Source: M3007 sp964392655
GTDB taxonomy: Bacteria > Bacteroidota > Bacteroidia > Chitinophagales > Saprospiraceae
Direction: 5' to 3'
DNA length: 16,102 bases
Assembly (NCBI GenBank): GCA_964392655.1
Contig: CAYMQY010000089.1
Location: 1 to 16,102 of the forward strand
Below are positions 13,381-16,102 of this stretch, one piece after another (positions within the stretch are counted from its first letter, which is position 1; every line of letters starts with the position of its first letter). The notes beneath the pieces are model-generated. The model did not search any database. It worked only from the letters and a program-made list of their open reading frames with translations, and was not told the origin of the DNA. The translations under genes were made by a program, and so were the position numbers.

Positions 13381-13665
13381 TATATTCAGTCAAAATTTCC
13401 CGAAGGTTGCCTGATAGAGTCCTTATATTTTGAAGACATCCCTACCGTGGCATAAAATACTGAAAGGGCGATTCAAAAGTAGCGAAGGTAGCATGGAGGA
13501 TAACCAAAATCCTTTATCAAAATCCAAACCAATCGGGAAAGAACCGGTTTGCCGATGAATTTTAAGCCAATTGTTGCATATCAGTCGCCAAAACCCAGAT
13601 AACTTTGCCATTAAAGCCCTGTACCGGGCTTGCTTTTCGTTATCTTGTACCTGAAAACAAAGCAC
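13381..13665. other. Divergent intergenic region between sigma gene and plus-strand orphan gene
   Basis: This 285-bp gap separates the sigma gene (minus) from the orphan gene (plus), so it should hold both promoters. The sigma-side motif is at 13382-13420. An 80-codon minus-strand reading frame at 13423-13665 lies in it, but its composition is not protein-like enough to call. On the plus side, TATCTTG at 13641-13647 is only loosely like the Bacteroidota -7 box, with no well-spaced upstream TTG. Confidence 0.6.
13382..13420 (-). promoter_or_regulatory. Putative autoregulatory ECF promoter of the sigma gene
   Basis: Minus strand: ACTC, 4 nt, AGGCAACCTT, 14 nt, TGAATAT, matching block for block and spacing for spacing the site before the methyltransferase. 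The presumed -10 ends only 1 nt before the TTG start at 13380. Transcription from it would therefore begin inside the first codons, so either the mRNA is leaderless from GTG at 13371 or the TGAATAT block is not the true -10. Confidence 0.55.
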
Positions 13666-14181
13666 ATGGAAAACCTTACCTCCTTAGTCTTCGCCCTCCA
13701 AACCGCCCTCCGCGCCGAAATGTCCCGCGCTGGTGTCTCCTACGAAGACGCGGCCGGCCCTTTGCACTACGCCAACAAATCCAGCATCGCTCGCCTGCTG
13801 GTAAAAGACCGGATGAGTTTTGAGGACACCATAAAACTGATGGTACTCTGCAAAACGCCGGTCATCGCGCTCACCAAGCCATTCAGGTTTAAAATTGAAG
13901 TAAAAGCCAGCACGATGGCCCAAGCAGACGCGCTGATGGATGCTTTGCGAGTATCTGTTTTCAAGGATGGCACCACCGAGCGGTACCGCTTACCGGATGG
14001 CCTTTCCTGGGAGAAGGTGGCGGAACATACCGGATTTGACTCGGGGAAGAGTGCGCGGAAATCGTGGTTTTTGTTGCAGACCCCGGTGTATTTGGTGGTG
14101 GGGTTATTGCGGTTGCTGAGCAAACGGGAGCATGAAGTTACAGAAGGCAAAACCAGCCTGCGGATCACTCAGGATATTTGA
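13666..14181 (+). CDS. Hypothetical protein, only plus-strand gene in the window
   Basis: 171 residues from the ATG at 13666, chosen over 13630 because the upstream 12 codons look non-conserved. I do not recognise the family. Residues 1-65 are helical and could form a small DNA-binding bundle (SYEDAAGPLHYANKSSIARLLVKDRMSFEDTIKLMVLC); the pattern is loosely helix-turn-helix-like but not a clear XRE match. Residues about 75-110 look alpha/beta (FRFKIEVKASTMAQADALMDALRVSVF), followed by a segment that could be a second small DNA-binding helix pair (LSWEKVAEHTGFDSGKSARKSWF). It is soluble, with no signal peptide; one hydrophobic stretch near the C-terminus (TPVYLVVGLLRLL) is amphipathic. Its end is 9 nt from the convergent M15 gene stop. 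A regulatory role is a guess. Confidence 0.7.
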   Translation: MENLTSLVFALQTALRAEMSRAGVSYEDAAGPLHYANKSSIARLLVKDRMSFEDTIKLMVLCKTPVIALTKPFRFKIEVKASTMAQADALMDALRVSVFKDGTTERYRLPDGLSWEKVAEHTGFDSGKSARKSWFLLQTPVYLVVGLLRLLSKREHEVTEGKTSLRITQDI

Positions 14182-14190
14182 ACCCGGGCA

Positions 14191-14805
14191 TCAAACAGTA
14201 AACGGATCGAAAGGAAACATTGAAAAACTCCCACCTTTTTCGACGGCGTTCATCTTCCCATTCCAAGCCACATCCCCCCGCTTCCCCGGATCACAATCCA
14301 GGTGAATGAACGTATCATAAATCCCAAACCGGTTGAACCCAACACTCCTGGCCGCCCGCACAATCCTGATCTTCTGCTCCAGCGTTCGCGCCGCAATATC
14401 CGCTGCCCAACCCCGCGTGTGTGCGGAATCCGGCACACCGCCCACGGCTGTATTGTGCTCTGGAGTACGGTAACCGGAATTGACCCGGAACGGAATACCG
14501 GCCTGCTCCCGAGCGGCATCAAGCATTTTGAGGAATTTGATTTTCATGTAAACGCCACTGCCAAGCTGATCAGATGAGTCGAATTCCTGGATGTCAAAGT
14601 GGCTCATAATGATGGGCGATTGCTCATAACTGAGTTCCGACCCGGCCACGGTATGCGGTTGCTCGGTGGTACCGCCCTCGTCGTCCCACTTTCCAGTGGG
14701 GCCAAGACCGTCGCGAAAGAAACGGCGGTACAGCCACCAGGTCAGACCAGATAAGCCGAGGAAAAGCGATGTGGCCAGGAGGGCGTATTTGGTTTTGGGT
14801 GTCAT
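14191..14805 (-). CDS. Membrane-anchored M15-family peptidoglycan peptidase
   Basis: 204 residues from the ATG at 14805, which overlaps the stop of the upstream muramidase gene as ATGA; this fixes the start against the longer reading from 14880. An N-terminal TM helix (about residues 8-27, YALLATSLFLGLSGLTWWLY) should anchor it with the catalytic domain in the periplasm. The M15 zinc-site pattern is present: SAHTRGWAADI supplies His129 and Asp136, and FIHLD supplies His168. FRVNSGYRTPEHN is also typical of the M15A/M15_3 group, which includes phage endolysins and D-Ala-D-Ala carboxypeptidases that cut peptide cross-bridges. The coupled muramidase cuts the glycan. Use in phage lysis, a contractile injection device or wall remodelling cannot be decided here. 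Confidence 0.88.
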   Translation of the reverse strand: MTPKTKYALLATSLFLGLSGLTWWLYRRFFRDGLGPTGKWDDEGGTTEQPHTVAGSELSYEQSPIIMSHFDIQEFDSSDQLGSGVYMKIKFLKMLDAAREQAGIPFRVNSGYRTPEHNTAVGGVPDSAHTRGWAADIAARTLEQKIRIVRAARSVGFNRFGIYDTFIHLDCDPGKRGDVAWNGKMNAVEKGGSFSMFPFDPFTV

Positions 14806-15524
14806 AAATGCAGGGTTTTGAGGCGATAATAAAGGAAGGGGATCAGACCGAAAAGCAAGGCCAGGGCCGTCCATACCCAAATCGCATCGTCGCTGCTTTT
14901 GAACATCCCGGAAAAGCGGCGCTGCCAGAGTTCGACCTGGTAGTTGGGTTGAGGCTGGGGTGTTGCGGGTGTGTCAGTGCCAGGCAAGGGCGGGAAAAAG
15001 GTATCCATCCGGTTGGTCCAGCCGGCAGTATAGGTGGGATTGCCGAGCGATTGGAGGTATGAAAGCCAGGCTTCCCGGTAGGCGTTGTACAACCCGGTCT
15101 TGTCTTTGGCGGTTTCCACGTTCACGGCCGCGAGTGATTTGCTCCCCATGATACCGTCCGGCGCCAGGGTGTAACCGCGTTGGTTCAGGGTCAGTTGTAG
15201 GGTTTTTGCAGCGGCGGAAGGGTTGCCATAAAAGGCGTTGAACACAAGTTCGGCAAAATCCTGGTCGTAGATTTCCCATATCCGCCAGCGATTGCCCCAC
15301 CAATCCATGAAGTCCCGGGCTTGCGTCTGGGTGAGGTTTTTCATTGTTTCCGCGCCGGGACACTGCTGGCCGGAATACTCTTGCCAGGTATTCGGCGTGA
15401 TACCGTATTTGGTGCCGGCGTTGACGCCGCAACGGTTGAAATTGCCACTGTCTGCGGACTGGTTTTGATACCCACCCTCGGCGGTGAGGATTTTCTCGAA
15501 AAACGATTGGGTGAGCTGGGACAT
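14802..15524 (-). CDS. GH108-type muramidase with peptidoglycan-binding domain and C-terminal TM helix
   Basis: 240 residues. The N-terminal GH108 (DUF847, ZliS-like) muramidase domain shows the catalytic AEGGY motif with Glu16, then a DSGNFNRCGVNAGTKYGIT segment corresponding to the family's DPGG-x-TKYGIT. About residues 95-180 match the associated predicted peptidoglycan-binding domain (FNAFYGNPSAAAKTLQLTLNQRGYTLAPDGIMGSKSLAAVN). A Pro-rich linker (LPGTDTPATPQPQPN) leads to a C-terminal TM helix (about residues 218-236, WVWTALALLFGLIPFLYY). There is no signal peptide, as is usual for enzymes released through holins or special export. The C-terminal anchor is unusual and would tether the enzyme to the inner membrane. 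Translation is coupled to the M15 gene by an ATGA overlap. Confidence 0.88.
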   Translation of the reverse strand: MSQLTQSFFEKILTAEGGYQNQSADSGNFNRCGVNAGTKYGITPNTWQEYSGQQCPGAETMKNLTQTQARDFMDWWGNRWRIWEIYDQDFAELVFNAFYGNPSAAAKTLQLTLNQRGYTLAPDGIMGSKSLAAVNVETAKDKTGLYNAYREAWLSYLQSLGNPTYTAGWTNRMDTFFPPLPGTDTPATPQPQPNYQVELWQRRFSGMFKSSDDAIWVWTALALLFGLIPFLYYRLKTLHL

Positions 15525-15540
15525 GGGGCGGTTTTAGGGG

Positions 15541-15563
15541 TTTCGCGCAGACGTTACGCAGAA
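15541..15563 (+). repeat. 23-bp repeat copy A
   Basis: Reads TTTCGCGC, AGACGTTACGCAGAA. It differs at one position from the reverse complement of copy C (15616-15638). It lies 16 bp upstream of the muramidase start codon (minus strand), in the position of a promoter or operator. Confidence 0.75.
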
Positions 15564-15590
15564 TTTTGCTACATGAAAATTCAATAGAAT

Positions 15591-15611
15591 TTCTGTGTAA
15601 CGTCTGCGAAA
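15591..15611 (-). repeat. 21-bp repeat copy B, inverted and 2 bp shorter
   Basis: On the minus strand reads TTTCGC, AGACGTTACACAGAA, lacking two bases after TTTCGC and with one substitution relative to copies A and C. It is separated from copy C by 4 bp. Confidence 0.75.
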
Positions 15612-15615
15612 ACCC

Positions 15616-15638
15616 TTCTGCGTAACGTCTGTGCGAAA
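15616..15638 (-). repeat. 23-bp repeat copy C, inverted
   Basis: On the minus strand reads TTTCGCAC, AGACGTTACGCAGAA, 22 of 23 identical to copy A but inverted with respect to it. The outer pair A and C can form a large stem enclosing copy B. It ends 16 bp from the stop codon of the upstream gene at 15655. Confidence 0.75.
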
Positions 15639-15654
15639 TAAAATCACGTGACTT

Positions 15655-16102
15655 TCAGCGCTTCCCACTACGAATCATCGCCAGCGTTTCCTTAAAAACC
15701 TGCGCATACGTTTTAGGTCCCTCGTACCCTTCCCAGCGCTCTGCCGCCTGTTTATGCGCCCATTTCAAATACTCCCGGCTATGCGCCTTTTCCTGCCGAA
15801 TACACTTGCCGGCAAAAATCTGGTACAGCCGTTTTTGTTTTTCAGTGGAGCAGGCTCCGTTGCGGTAGCACTCGACGTAGAGCGCCTTGCTTACACGTTT
15901 ACAGGATTGTCCGAAGGGGTGGCGGTAAAATTCTTTCATGGCGGCCTGACTCAGCAGCACCGAGGCGGCGCCATTGCCCGGTTTTTCGGTTTTGGTGAGC
16001 CGCCCGCTTTCCGGGCAGATGGTGAAGTAGCGGATGTCGGCAAACAGGTCCATCCAATCGTACACTTTTACTTTCAGCAGGACTTTGTTTTCGTTTTTCA
16101 GG
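15655..16102 (-). CDS. Hypothetical protein, N-terminus cut by right window edge
   Basis: The frame is open to the right edge, giving at least 148 residues before the TGA or TAA at 15655. A GTG at 16065 could start it, but the codons upstream (KVLLKVKVYDW) look equally coding, so I treat it as truncated. I do not recognise the family. Four cysteines occur in the middle (QSCKRVSKALYVECYRNGAC, then GKC), in a helical, Lys/Arg-rich context (LYQIFAGKCIRQEKAHSREYLKWAHKQAAERWEGYEGPKTYAQVFKETLAMI). No TM helix or signal peptide is visible in the present part. It shares orientation with the muralytic pair but is separated from it by 130 bp of repeats. Confidence 0.7.
   Translation of the reverse strand, partial: LKNENKVLLKVKVYDWMDLFADIRYFTICPESGRLTKTEKPGNGAASVLLSQAAMKEFYRHPFGQSCKRVSKALYVECYRNGACSTEKQKRLYQIFAGKCIRQEKAHSREYLKWAHKQAAERWEGYEGPKTYAQVFKETLAMIRSGKR

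Noticed and set aside
13423..13665. 80-codon minus-strand reading frame upstream of the sigma gene
   Set aside because: Composition is rich in Trp, Cys and Leu without domain pattern, and it fills the region needed for the divergent promoters.
15541..15638. CRISPR-like array
   Set aside because: Only three copies, in mixed orientation, with unequal 4-27 bp gaps and no cas genes nearby.
14191..16102. Prophage
   Set aside because: Two wall hydrolases alone do not make a prophage; no capsid, tail, integrase, terminase or holin gene is visible, and both enzymes are membrane-anchored.

Overview
The window looks like a chromosomal segment of a Bacteroidota bacterium, probably from the Saprospiria/Chitinophagia side, though that finer placement is inference. 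The evidence is a type IX secretion (Por) sorting tail, lipoproteins with an SCKKDD-type start, a DUF6660-like Cys/His protein, a CzcA fused to an outer-membrane efflux domain, an ECF sigma factor followed by a membrane-anchored partner, and few visible Shine-Dalgarno sequences. Every convincing gene but one is on the minus strand, so the transcriptional order runs from high to low coordinates.

Region A (1-10429) is a heavy-metal resistance locus. In transcription order it holds a short Cys/His-rich exported protein (DUF6660-like), a 1450-residue HME-type RND pump with a TolC/CzcC-like outer-membrane factor fused to its C-terminus, a CzcB-like lipoprotein adaptor with a His-rich loop, and a small T9SS cargo protein. 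After these come a Crp/Fnr regulator, a conserved small Cys-containing membrane protein, a small lipoprotein with an atypical CX4CH heme motif, a MerT-like membrane protein fused to a GDCCVxC metal-binding domain, and the first 372 residues of a CPC-type metal P-type ATPase cut by the left edge. The likely logic is that the P-type ATPase moves cytosolic divalent metal to the periplasm, the Czc complex carries it across the outer membrane, and small Cys/His-rich proteins bind or hand over metal. The Crp-family protein may control the adjacent operon.

Region B (10528-13420) is a signalling module: an ECF sigma factor, an overlapping gene for a protein with one inner-membrane helix and a C-terminal outer-membrane beta-barrel, a strong terminator, and a SAM-dependent methyltransferase. 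Upstream of both the sigma gene and the methyltransferase lies the same three-block motif with identical spacing (ACTC, N4, AGGCAACCTT, N14, TGAATAT on the minus strand). It is a good candidate for the promoter this sigma factor recognises, and it would make the methyltransferase part of its regulon.

Region C (13666-16102) holds an orphan plus-strand gene of unknown function convergent with a translationally coupled pair of membrane-tethered peptidoglycan hydrolases: a GH108 muramidase with a C-terminal membrane helix and an M15 peptidase with an N-terminal one. Upstream of the pair is a 130-bp intergenic stretch with three copies of a 21-23 bp repeat in both orientations, and then an unrecognised Cys-containing gene cut by the right edge. 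No tRNA, rRNA, transposase, integrase or CRISPR array was found.
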